Shown here piece after piece: positions 41,425 through 48,996 of a stretch of 64,000 nt of DNA. The translations under genes were made by a program, and so were the position numbers. The notes below the pieces were generated by a model. The model was not told where the DNA came from. It did not search any database and worked only from the letters and a program-made list of their open reading frames with translations. The stretch is from Streptomyces sp. NBC_01465 (GTDB lineage Bacteria > Actinomycetota > Actinomycetes > Streptomycetales > Streptomycetaceae): positions 620,001 through 684,000 of the forward strand of contig NZ_CP109467.1 in NCBI RefSeq assembly GCF_036227325.1. Direction: 5' to 3'. Numbering within the stretch: the stretch's first letter is position 1; the number at the start of each line of letters is the position of its first letter.

Positions 41425-43005
41425 ATGTCGTACAGCCCCCGTATCCCCGTACCCGACCGCCGCACCGTCCTGCGCGGTTCGCTCGCCGCTTCGGCCGCGC
41501 TGGCCCTGCCCGCCGGGCTCGCCGCCGCCCCCGCACAGGCGCTCTCCGGGCGCCCCCGCGCCGACTGGGGTGTCCAGGCGGGCGACATCACCACCTCGTC
41601 GGGCATCGTCTGGGCGCGCTCGGACCGTCCGGCCCGTATGACGGTGGAGACCTCGGCGACCGAGTCCTTCCGCCGCGCCCGCAGCTGGCACGGCCCGCTG
41701 CTCGGCTCCGGCACCGATTTCACCGGGACGACCGCGCTGCACGGTCTGCCCGCCGGCGAGCAGATCCACTACCGCGTCACGCTCTCCGACCCGGACGACC
41801 CGCGCCGCACCTCGGAGCCGGTGCTCGGCACCTTCCGCACCGCGCCCGCCCACCGCAGGGACGGGGTGCGCTTCCTGTGGTCCGGCGACATCGCAGGGCA
41901 GGGCTGGGGCATCAACCCGGACATCGGCGGCTACACCGTCTACGACGAAATGCGCCGACTGGACCCCGACTTCTTCCTGTGCAGCGGTGACAACATCTAC
42001 GCCGACGGCATCATCCTGCCCAGCGTGACGCTGCCCGACGGGCGGGTGTGGCGCAATGTGACCACCGTGGAGAAGTCCAAGGTGGCCGAGACCCTTGACG
42101 AGTACCGGGGCAACTTCCGCTACAACCTGCTCGACCGGAACCTGCGTCAGTTCAACGCCCAGGTGCCCTCGATCATCCAGTGGGACGACCACGAGGTGCG
42201 CAACAACTGGTACCCGGGCCAGATCCTCGACGACGTGCGCTACGCCGAGAAGAACGTCGACGTGCTGGCCGCCCGGTCGATGCGGGCCTTCCGCGAGTAC
42301 TTCCCGATCTCGACGCTGCGCCCGGACCGGCCCGGCGGCCGGGTGCACCGGGTGGTGCACCACGGTCCCCTGCTCGATGTCTTCGTCCTCGACATGCGGA
42401 CGTACCGCGACGCCAACTCCCCCGGCCGGCAGAGCGACGACACCACCGGCATCATGGGCGCGGAGCAGCTGGCGTGGCTGAAGCGCGAGCTGTCGCGGTC
42501 GCGCGCGACGTGGAAGGTGATCGCCGCCGACATGCCGCTCGGTCTGGTCGTCCCCGACGGGGCAACCGACTTCGAGGCGGTCGCGCAGGGGGACCCGGGC
42601 GCGCCCCTGGGACGGGAGCTGCAGATCGCGGAGCTGCTGCGGTACATCAAGCACAGGCGGATCACCGGGACGCTGTGGCTGACCGCCGATGTGCACCACA
42701 CCTCCGCCCAGCACTACGTTCCGGAGCGGGCGGCGTTCAAGGACTTCGCGCCGTTCTGGGAGTTCGTCTCGGGGCCGCTGGCCGCGGGGGCTTTCCAGGC
42801 GAGTCAGCTGGATGCCACGTTCGGGCCCGACCGGGTCTTCGTGGCGGCCCCGGCGGTCGCCAATGCCTCGCCGCTGGAGAATCCGCCGTACTACGGCGAG
42901 GTGGAGATCGACGGCGAGAGCGGTGAGCTGACGGTACGGCTGCGGGCGCAGGGCGGCACCGTCCTGTTCACCCAGGTTCTGCAGCCCGGGCGCGTCGGCC
43001 AGTAA
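41425..43005 (+). CDS. phoD: PhoD-family alkaline phosphatase/phosphodiesterase, Tat-exported
   Basis: 526 residues. Twin-arginine signal DRRTVLRGSLAASAALALP (Arg12-Arg13) and a cleavage region near AQALSG; exported folded, with its metals. PhoD_N domain at about 45-135, then the metallophosphatase domain: GDIAGQ, CSGDNIYADG, QWDDHEVRNNW, and TADVHHTSAQHY supply Fe/Ca ligands of PhoD. ATG 41425 has GGAGG 7 bases upstream. The PHO box upstream fits induction at low phosphate. Confidence 0.96.
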   Translation: MSYSPRIPVPDRRTVLRGSLAASAALALPAGLAAAPAQALSGRPRADWGVQAGDITTSSGIVWARSDRPARMTVETSATESFRRARSWHGPLLGSGTDFTGTTALHGLPAGEQIHYRVTLSDPDDPRRTSEPVLGTFRTAPAHRRDGVRFLWSGDIAGQGWGINPDIGGYTVYDEMRRLDPDFFLCSGDNIYADGIILPSVTLPDGRVWRNVTTVEKSKVAETLDEYRGNFRYNLLDRNLRQFNAQVPSIIQWDDHEVRNNWYPGQILDDVRYAEKNVDVLAARSMRAFREYFPISTLRPDRPGGRVHRVVHHGPLLDVFVLDMRTYRDANSPGRQSDDTTGIMGAEQLAWLKRELSRSRATWKVIAADMPLGLVVPDGATDFEAVAQGDPGAPLGRELQIAELLRYIKHRRITGTLWLTADVHHTSAQHYVPERAAFKDFAPFWEFVSGPLAAGAFQASQLDATFGPDRVFVAAPAVANASPLENPPYYGEVEIDGESGELTVRLRAQGGTVLFTQVLQPGRVGQ

Positions 43006-43009
43006 CGGC

Positions 43010-43107
43010 AAGGTATCCAGGCATTTCACGCCATCCGTGGCGAGAAAAGGTATCCAAACGACCAAAACCACACTTAACCCGTCAGTCACAAAACGTTCGT
43101 GATCACG
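43010..43107 (+). promoter_or_regulatory. Direct repeat and palindrome before the ACT-GNAT gene
   Basis: AAGGTATCCA occurs at 43010-43019 and again at 43047-43056 (37 bases apart), and CGTGATCACG (43098-43107) is a perfect 10-bp palindrome about 27 bases before the ACT-GNAT start. The spacer is unusually AT-rich. These are candidate operators; I cannot name the protein. Confidence 0.4.
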
Positions 43108-43133
43108 CAACACCGCTTTGTCAGAGTGATGCC

Positions 43134-44504
43134 ATGACTGATGTGACTTCCTCGAAGAGCGCCCGCCGTCCGCACCACTGGCGGCGGGACCTCGTCGAAC
43201 TCGCCGCACTCTTCACCGCCGTCGCCGTCGCCGACGGCATCGCCAATCTGGTCGCGCACGGCCCCGACGGCCGGTACCTGCTGGTGTTCTCGGCCGTCGC
43301 ACTCGCCGCCACGGCCGGATTCCACACATGGTGGGCACGCCGCCACAGCCATGCACCACCGGCCGCCGACACCGACACCGATCCGACCCCCGTCGCGCAG
43401 GCCACGGACACGGACACCGCCCTGTGGCGGATGCGCACGACCGTACGGGACGAACCGGGCGCCCTCGGTGCGCTCTGCACCGCGCTCGCCCGCCACCGCG
43501 TCGACATCCTGACCCTGCAGACCCACCCGCTCGCCGAGGGCACGGTCGACGAGTTCCTGCTCCGGGCCCCCGCCACCCTGCAGGCCTCCCAGCTGAGCAG
43601 GGAGGTCGCCGCGGCCGGCGGCCTGGACACCTGGATCGAGCGGGCCGACGCCCACGACCTGGTGGACGCGCCGACCCGGATCCTCGGCCTCGCCACCCGC
43701 ACCGCACTGGACGCGGCCGAACTGCCGCTCGCCCTGCGCCAGTTGCTCGGCCGCTGCACGATCCACTCGCTTCCCGCCGTATCGATCACGGGCCGGCCCA
43801 CGGGCGAGACCGCTCCCGTGGAAGGCGTACTGGACGGGACGTCCCTGCGGCTGCGCGACCCGTCGGGCGGTGTCATCACCGTCGAGCGGCCCTATCTGCC
43901 GTTCACCCCGACCGAGGGCGCGCGCGCCCGCGCCCTCGTCGAGCTCGATGCCAGGCTCGGACCGCGCATCCCGCGCAGCGAGGACGTCCTCACCCTGCCC
44001 GAGGGCAACGAGATCACCGTACGGCGGGCCGACCAGTCCGACGCCGAGGCCGCCCGCGAGATGCAGGAGCGCTGCTCGGAGCGGACCCTCGGCCTGCGCT
44101 ACCACGGCCCGGTCGGCGACGCGGACCGCTACCTCAACCACCTCCTCAGCCCCCGCTTCGGCCGCACGCTCGCCGTGCAGACCGCGTCGGGGCGGATCGT
44201 CGCGCTCGGCCATCTTCTGTGGGACGGCGACGAGACCGAGGTGGCGCTGCTCGTCGAGGACGACTGGCAGCGCCGGGGCATCGGCTCCGAGCTCCTCGGC
44301 CGGCTCGTCGCACTCGCCGTCGAGGCCGGCTGCGAGAGCGTGTACGCGGTGACCCAGGCCTCCAACACCGGGATGGTGGCGGCCATGCGGGGCCTCGGTC
44401 TGCCGCTGGACTACCAGATCGAGGACGGCACCCTGGTGGTCACCGCACGGCTGAATGCCACACCGGTCCGGTCGCGTCTTCGTCACGAGCAGGCTGAGTA
44501 CTGA
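43134..44504 (+). CDS. Membrane-anchored ACT-domain GNAT acetyltransferase
   Basis: 456 residues. Two N-terminal helices (about 20-41 and 48-67), a linker of TDTDP repeats, an ACT-like domain at about 97-165 (TTVRDEPGALGALCTALARHRVDILTLQTHPLAEGTVDEFLL), and a C-terminal GNAT domain with EVALLVEDDWQRRGIGSELLGRL (Q/R-x-x-G-x-G/A as RRGIG). ACT-GNAT fusions of actinomycetes (AAPatA of Micromonospora) acetylate proteins under control of amino acids bound to ACT. The two membrane helices are an addition. Role as an amino-acid-regulated protein acetyltransferase is inferred. Confidence 0.88.
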   Translation: MTDVTSSKSARRPHHWRRDLVELAALFTAVAVADGIANLVAHGPDGRYLLVFSAVALAATAGFHTWWARRHSHAPPAADTDTDPTPVAQATDTDTALWRMRTTVRDEPGALGALCTALARHRVDILTLQTHPLAEGTVDEFLLRAPATLQASQLSREVAAAGGLDTWIERADAHDLVDAPTRILGLATRTALDAAELPLALRQLLGRCTIHSLPAVSITGRPTGETAPVEGVLDGTSLRLRDPSGGVITVERPYLPFTPTEGARARALVELDARLGPRIPRSEDVLTLPEGNEITVRRADQSDAEAAREMQERCSERTLGLRYHGPVGDADRYLNHLLSPRFGRTLAVQTASGRIVALGHLLWDGDETEVALLVEDDWQRRGIGSELLGRLVALAVEAGCESVYAVTQASNTGMVAAMRGLGLPLDYQIEDGTLVVTARLNATPVRSRLRHEQAEY

Positions 44505-45633
44505 GGGCCTCGCACAGGTCCCGCCACAGGTCCTCGACGTCCTCGAGCCCGACCGACATGCGCAGCAGCCGGTCGCTGACCCCCGCGGAGCGACGGTCTC
44601 CCTCGGCCACGATGCGGTGGCTGATGGAGGCCGGATGCTGGATGAGGCTGTCGACGCTCCCGAGGCTGACGGCGGGGGTGACGAGCCGTACGCCCGCGAT
44701 GATCCGGTGCGGGTCGCCGTACACCTCGAAGGAGATCATCGCGCCGCCCAGCTTCGGGTAGTGGACGCGTGCCACGCGCGGGTCGGCCGCCAGCCTGCGG
44801 GCCAGTTCGGCGGCGGTCGCGGACGCGGCCCGCATCCGTACGGGAAGCGTGGACAGGCCGCGCAGCAGCAGATATCCGGCCATCGGGTGCAGTACGCCGC
44901 CGGTGGCGAACCGCATCTGGCGGAGCTTCGCGGCGAACTCCTCGTCGCAGGCCACCACTCCGCCCATCACATCGCCGTGCCCGCCCAGGTACTTGGTGGC
45001 GCTGTGCAGCACGATCCGCGCGCCGAGTTCGATCGGCCGCTGGAGCACCGGGGTCGCGAAGGTGGAGTCGACGAGCAGCGGGACGGTGCCGCAGGAGTGG
45101 GCGAGCGCCCGGATGTCGGTCTCCTTCAGCGTCGGATTGGCGGGCGTCTCGACCATCACCAGACCGGTGTCGGGGCGGATCGCGTCGGCGACACCGGCCG
45201 GGTCGACCCAGGTGACCTCGGTGCCGAGGAGCCCTGCGGTCAGGAGGTGGTCGCTGCAGCCGTAGAGCGGACGCACCGCCACCACATGGCGCAGGCCCTC
45301 CGCCGCCCGTACGAGAAGGACCGCGGTCAGCGCCGCCATGCCGCTCGCGAACGCGACCGAGGCGTCGGCCCCTTCGAGGCGGGCGAGCGCCGTCTCGAAG
45401 CGGCCGGTGGTCGGGTTGTCGAGCCGGGCGTAGACGGGCGGGCCCTCGGGGCGGGCGCCGGTGGCGGCGAACTCGTCGATCCTGGCCGCCTCCGCCCTGC
45501 TGTCGTAGGAGGGGTAGGTCGTCGACAGATCGAGCGGCGGGGCGTGCAGTCCGAGACCGGCGAGGTCTTCGCGTCCGGCGTGCACGGCTTCGGTGGCCAG
45601 GGCCCTGGGTGTGGTCGTGACGTCGGTTTCCAT
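44440..45633 (-). CDS. Cys/Met-metabolism PLP enzyme (cystathionine gamma-lyase/synthase type)
   Basis: 397 residues. Cys_Met_Meta_PP family: YARLDNPTTGRFETALARLEGADASVAFASGMAA, LYGCSDHLL, VDSTFATPVLQRP and the PLP Lys in HSATKYLGGHGDVMGG. It could be a cystathionine lyase or gamma-synthase or a methionine gamma-lyase; the sequence does not decide. The start is ATG 45633, with CACAGT (45645-45640 on the minus strand) 6 bases upstream and no ribosome site, suggesting a leaderless message. An Lrp/AsnC gene is divergent. Its end overlaps the ACT-GNAT gene by 65 bases on the opposite strand. Confidence 0.9.
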   Translation of the reverse strand: METDVTTTPRALATEAVHAGREDLAGLGLHAPPLDLSTTYPSYDSRAEAARIDEFAATGARPEGPPVYARLDNPTTGRFETALARLEGADASVAFASGMAALTAVLLVRAAEGLRHVVAVRPLYGCSDHLLTAGLLGTEVTWVDPAGVADAIRPDTGLVMVETPANPTLKETDIRALAHSCGTVPLLVDSTFATPVLQRPIELGARIVLHSATKYLGGHGDVMGGVVACDEEFAAKLRQMRFATGGVLHPMAGYLLLRGLSTLPVRMRAASATAAELARRLAADPRVARVHYPKLGGAMISFEVYGDPHRIIAGVRLVTPAVSLGSVDSLIQHPASISHRIVAEGDRRSAGVSDRLLRMSVGLEDVEDLWRDLCEALSTQPARDEDATGPVWHSAVR

Positions 45634-45639
45634 GGCCGT

Positions 45640-45686
45640 ACTGTGAACAACCCCCGGGCATCCGCCGTCAACTGCCGTGTTACGTT
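45640..45686. promoter_or_regulatory. Back-to-back leaderless promoters, PLP enzyme and Lrp
   Basis: CACAGT on the minus strand (45645-45640) and TACGTT on the plus strand (45681-45686) each end 6 bases before the start codon of their gene; neither gene has a Shine-Dalgarno. The two promoters share the 59-base intergenic space, so the Lrp protein could control both at one site. Confidence 0.5.
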
Positions 45687-45692
45687 CGCCCG

Positions 45693-46181
45693 ATGACCGC
45701 ATCTGTCGCACTGGACCCGGTCGATCTGCACATACTCCGCCTGCTGCAGAACGATGCCCGGACCACCTATCGGGAGCTCGCCGCCGAGGTGGGCGTCGCC
45801 GCGTCGACCTGCCTGGACCGGGTGGCGCGGCTGCGCCGCTCGGGGGTGATTCTCGGACATCAGCTGAGGCTGGATCCGGCGAAGCTCGGGCGCGGTCTCG
45901 AGGCGCTTCTCTCCGTACAGGTGCGGCCGCACCGCCGCGAGCTCGTCGGTCCTTTCGTGGACCGGATCCGGGCGCTGCCCGAGTCGCGGGCGCTCTTCCA
46001 TCTGGCCGGGCCCGAGGACTATCTGGTCCATGTGGCGGTGGCCGACACCGCCGATCTCCAGCGGCTCGTCCTCGACGAGTTCACCGCGCGGCGCGAGGTC
46101 GCCAGGGTGGAGACGCGGCTCATCTTCCAGCAGTGGGAGTGCGGGCCGCTGCTGCCGCCCGCGTCAGGAGTCCGGGCCTGA
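45693..46181 (+). CDS. Lrp/AsnC-family regulator
   Basis: 162 residues. HTH at about 6-55 (LDPVDLHILRLLQNDARTTYRELAAEVGVAASTCLDRVARLRRSGVI) and a C-terminal RAM (amino-acid-binding) domain with LFHLAGPEDYLVHVAV. It is divergent from the Cys/Met PLP enzyme across 59 bases and very likely regulates it in response to an amino acid. ATG 45693 appears leaderless. Confidence 0.93.
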   Translation: MTASVALDPVDLHILRLLQNDARTTYRELAAEVGVAASTCLDRVARLRRSGVILGHQLRLDPAKLGRGLEALLSVQVRPHRRELVGPFVDRIRALPESRALFHLAGPEDYLVHVAVADTADLQRLVLDEFTARREVARVETRLIFQQWECGPLLPPASGVRA

Positions 46182-46224
46182 ATAGTGATGACGCGGGCCC
46201 CTCTTTCATACGAGGATGGGCCGC

Positions 46225-47907
46225 ATGTCAGAGACTTCCAGCAGCTCACTGCCCCGTCAGGTCGCCGATGCCTACGTCGACGAGCTCATCGCCCTCGACC
46301 CGATCAACGGTACGTACCTCGGAGTCGCGGAGAGTTCCTCGCGCCTGCCCGACTTCTCCCCCGCGGGCACCGAGCGCCTCGCCGCCCTCGCCCGTGCGAC
46401 GCTTCTGAAGCTGGACGCGGCCGAGCAACTGCCCGGTGCGGACAGCGACGCCGAGAGGCGCTGCGGACGGCTGCTGCGCGAGCGCCTCAATGCCGAACTC
46501 GCCGTCCACGAGAGCGACGAGGCGCTGCGCGCCGTCTCCAACATCCACTCCCCCGCGCACGGCATCCGCGAGGTGTTCACCGTGACGCCGACGGAGACGG
46601 AGGAGGACTGGGCCGCGGTCGTCGAGCGGCTGGCCGCGGTGCCGGCCGCGTTCGAGGGCTACCGCCAGTCGCTCGCCCTGGGTCTCGAGCGCGGACTGCT
46701 CGGCGGGCCGCGCCCGACCGCGACGTTCATCGAGCAGCTCACCGACTGGGCCGGGGAGGAGCGCGGCTGGTTCGAGGACTTCGCCGCGGCCGGTCCCGAC
46801 GCGCTGCGCAAGGAGCTCGACACCGCGGGCCGCTCCGCCACCGAGGCGGTCGTGGCGCTGCGCGACTGGATGCGCGACGTGTACGCGCCCGCCGTCGCCG
46901 GCGCCCCCGACACGGTGGGCCGTGAGCGGTACGCCCGCTGGTCGCGCTACTTCAACGGCACCGACCTGGACCTGGACGAGGCGTACGCCTACGGCTGGTC
47001 GGAGTACCACCGTCTGCTGGCCGAGATGAAGACCGAGGCCGAGAAGATCCTGCCGGGCGCGGGCCCCTGGGAGGCGCTGGCCCATCTCGACGTGCACGGC
47101 ACTCACATCGAGGGCGTCGAGGCGGTGCAGGTCTGGCTGCAGGAGCTGATGACCGAGGCGATGGACGCGCTGGACGGCACCCACTTCGAACTCGCCGAGC
47201 GGGTGCGGAAGGTGGAGTCGTGCATCGCCCCTCCGGGCGGTGCGGCGGCCCCGTACTACACCCCTCCGTCGGAGGACTTCTCCCGTCCGGGCCGCACCTG
47301 GCTGCCGACCATGGGCGAGACCCGCTTCCCGGTGTACGACCTCGTGTCGACCTGGTACCACGAGGGTGTCCCCGGCCACCACCTGCAGCTGGCGCAGTGG
47401 GTCCACGTCTCCGACCAGCTCTCCCGCTACCAGGCGAGCATTGGCGGGGTCAGCGCCAACGCCGAGGGCTGGGCGCTGTACGCGGAGCGGCTCATGGACG
47501 AGCTGGGCTTCCTGACGGATGCGGAGCGCAGGCTCGGCTACCTGGACGCGCAGATGATGCGCGCCTGCCGGGTGATCGTGGACATCGGCATGCACCTGGA
47601 GCTGGAGATCCCGGCGGAATCGCCCTTCCACCCGGGTGAGCGCTGGACGCCCGAGCTGGCCCAGGAGTTCTTCGGCAATCACAGCGGCCGTCCCGCGGAC
47701 TTCGTGGAGAGCGAGCTGACCCGCTACCTGTCGATGCCCGCGCAGGCGATCGGCTACAAGCTGGGCGAGCGCGCCTGGCTGCTCGGCCGGGAGAACGCCC
47801 GCAAGGCGCACGGCGACTCCTTCGACGCGAAGGCCTGGCACATGGCGGCGCTGTCGCAGGGTTCGCTGGGTCTGGACGACCTGGTGGACGAACTGTCGAA
47901 GCTGTAA
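46225..47907 (+). CDS. DUF885 putative metallopeptidase-like protein
   Basis: 560 residues, all helical in appearance, no signal peptide. The family motif WYHEGVPGHHLQLAQW (HExxxPGHH) and the later NAEGWALYAERLMDELGF look like a zinc peptidase active site, but biochemical work on DUF885 is scarce. ATG 46225 is preferred: GAGG is about 9 bases upstream, versus none for the ATG at 46216. A strong bidirectional hairpin follows its stop. Confidence 0.88.
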   Translation: MSETSSSSLPRQVADAYVDELIALDPINGTYLGVAESSSRLPDFSPAGTERLAALARATLLKLDAAEQLPGADSDAERRCGRLLRERLNAELAVHESDEALRAVSNIHSPAHGIREVFTVTPTETEEDWAAVVERLAAVPAAFEGYRQSLALGLERGLLGGPRPTATFIEQLTDWAGEERGWFEDFAAAGPDALRKELDTAGRSATEAVVALRDWMRDVYAPAVAGAPDTVGRERYARWSRYFNGTDLDLDEAYAYGWSEYHRLLAEMKTEAEKILPGAGPWEALAHLDVHGTHIEGVEAVQVWLQELMTEAMDALDGTHFELAERVRKVESCIAPPGGAAAPYYTPPSEDFSRPGRTWLPTMGETRFPVYDLVSTWYHEGVPGHHLQLAQWVHVSDQLSRYQASIGGVSANAEGWALYAERLMDELGFLTDAERRLGYLDAQMMRACRVIVDIGMHLELEIPAESPFHPGERWTPELAQEFFGNHSGRPADFVESELTRYLSMPAQAIGYKLGERAWLLGRENARKAHGDSFDAKAWHMAALSQGSLGLDDLVDELSKL

Positions 47908-47919
47908 CGGCAGTTGTAC

Positions 47920-47960
47920 GGAGGCCGGGCCCCGGGCGCACCGCCCGGGGCCCGGCCTCC
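47920..47960. terminator. 18-bp perfect bidirectional terminator
   Basis: GGAGGCCGGGCCCCGGGC (47920-47937) and GCCCGGGGCCCGGCCTCC (47943-47960) form a perfect 18-bp stem with a 5-base loop between the convergent DUF885 and rhodanese genes, the strongest hairpin in the window. Confidence 0.9.
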
Positions 47961-47969
47961 GCCGCGTCT

Positions 47970-48455
47970 TCAGCAGCCGCAGTCCTCGGAGTCGACCGGG
48001 GCGGTCAGCGGGTCGGCGTCGCGCTTCTCCGTGCCCTCCCAGGTCTCGAACGCGAAGCCCTCGCGCGCCCAGTACTCGAAGCCGCCCAGCATCTCCTTGA
48101 CCTGGAAGCCGAGTTCCGCGAGGGCGAGCGCCGCGCGGGTGCCTCCGTTGCAGCCGGGGCCCCAGCAGTAGGTGACGACCGGCACCGACTTGTCGAGGAG
48201 CCGCTCGGCCTGCTCGGCGATGAGCGCGGTCGGCAGGTGGACCGCGCCGGGGATGTGGCCCTGGTCCCAGGAGGCGGTGGAGCGCGAGTCGACGACGACG
48301 AAGCCCGGGTCGCCCTCTGCGCCGAGCGCGGCGGCGACGTCGGAGACGTCCGCGTGGAAGGCCAGGCTGGCGGAGAAGTAGGCGGCGGCCGCTGCGGGGG
48401 ACGCCGCAGGGACGCGGAGGACGGCGTTGGCGGGGGCGGTGAGCTGTGTTGTCAT
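47970..48455 (-). CDS. Rhodanese-domain sulfurtransferase-like protein
   Basis: 161 residues. VVVDSRSTASWDQGHIPGAVHLP is the rhodanese N-terminal pattern, and YCWGPGCNGGTRAALALAELGF the active-site loop, in which a Cys in the CWGPGCNGGTR segment would carry the persulfide; the loop is longer than the usual six residues. The tail VDSEDCGC is Cys-rich. Sulfur donor and acceptor unknown. It lies convergent to DUF885 and divergent from a second Lrp gene, which is its likely regulator. Confidence 0.9.
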   Translation of the reverse strand: MTTQLTAPANAVLRVPAASPAAAAAYFSASLAFHADVSDVAAALGAEGDPGFVVVDSRSTASWDQGHIPGAVHLPTALIAEQAERLLDKSVPVVTYCWGPGCNGGTRAALALAELGFQVKEMLGGFEYWAREGFAFETWEGTEKRDADPLTAPVDSEDCGC

Positions 48456-48549
48456 GCCTCAAAATCTACGGCGCGGTGATCATCTCTTGAAGTGGGATTC
48501 CCCGGCACTTGCCTTGATCGACCGGTGATTCGGCGCTTACCTTTCCCTC

Positions 48550-48996
48550 ATGACCGAGTATTCCCCGGACGCCACCGACTGGCGCATTCTCGATGTCCTC
48601 CAGCGGGAGGGCCGGGCCAGCTTCGCCGAGCTGGCGCGGGCCGTCTCCATGTCAGCGAGCGCCGTGACCGAGCGGGTGCGGCGGCTTGAGGAGTCCGGGG
48701 TCATCTCGGGTTACGCGGCCGTGGTCGACCCGGACCGGCTGGGGCTGCCGATCCTCGCGTACGTGCGACTGCGCTACCCGAACGGCAACTACAAGCCGTT
48801 CCACGATCTGGTGGCGGTCACTCCGGAGATCCTGGAGGCGCACCATGTCACCGGCGACGACTGCTTCGTCATCAAGGTCGCGGCGCGCTCCATGGCACAT
48901 CTGGAGGAGGTCTCCGGCAAGATCGCGACCCTCGGCTCGGTGACCACCAGCGTCGTCTACTCCTCGCCGCTGCCGCGGCGCCCCATCAGCCGCTGA
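48550..48996 (+). CDS. Lrp/AsnC-family regulator (second)
   Basis: 148 residues. HTH (DATDWRILDVLQREGRASFAELARAVSMSASAVTERVRRLEESGVI) and RAM domain (EAHHVTGDDCFVIKVAARSMAHLEEV). It faces the rhodanese gene across 94 bases containing TGATCATCTCTTGAAG and CACTTGCC, possible Lrp sites. The C-terminus overlaps the convergent sbcC end by 11 bases. Confidence 0.93.
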   Translation: MTEYSPDATDWRILDVLQREGRASFAELARAVSMSASAVTERVRRLEESGVISGYAAVVDPDRLGLPILAYVRLRYPNGNYKPFHDLVAVTPEILEAHHVTGDDCFVIKVAARSMAHLEEVSGKIATLGSVTTSVVYSSPLPRRPISR

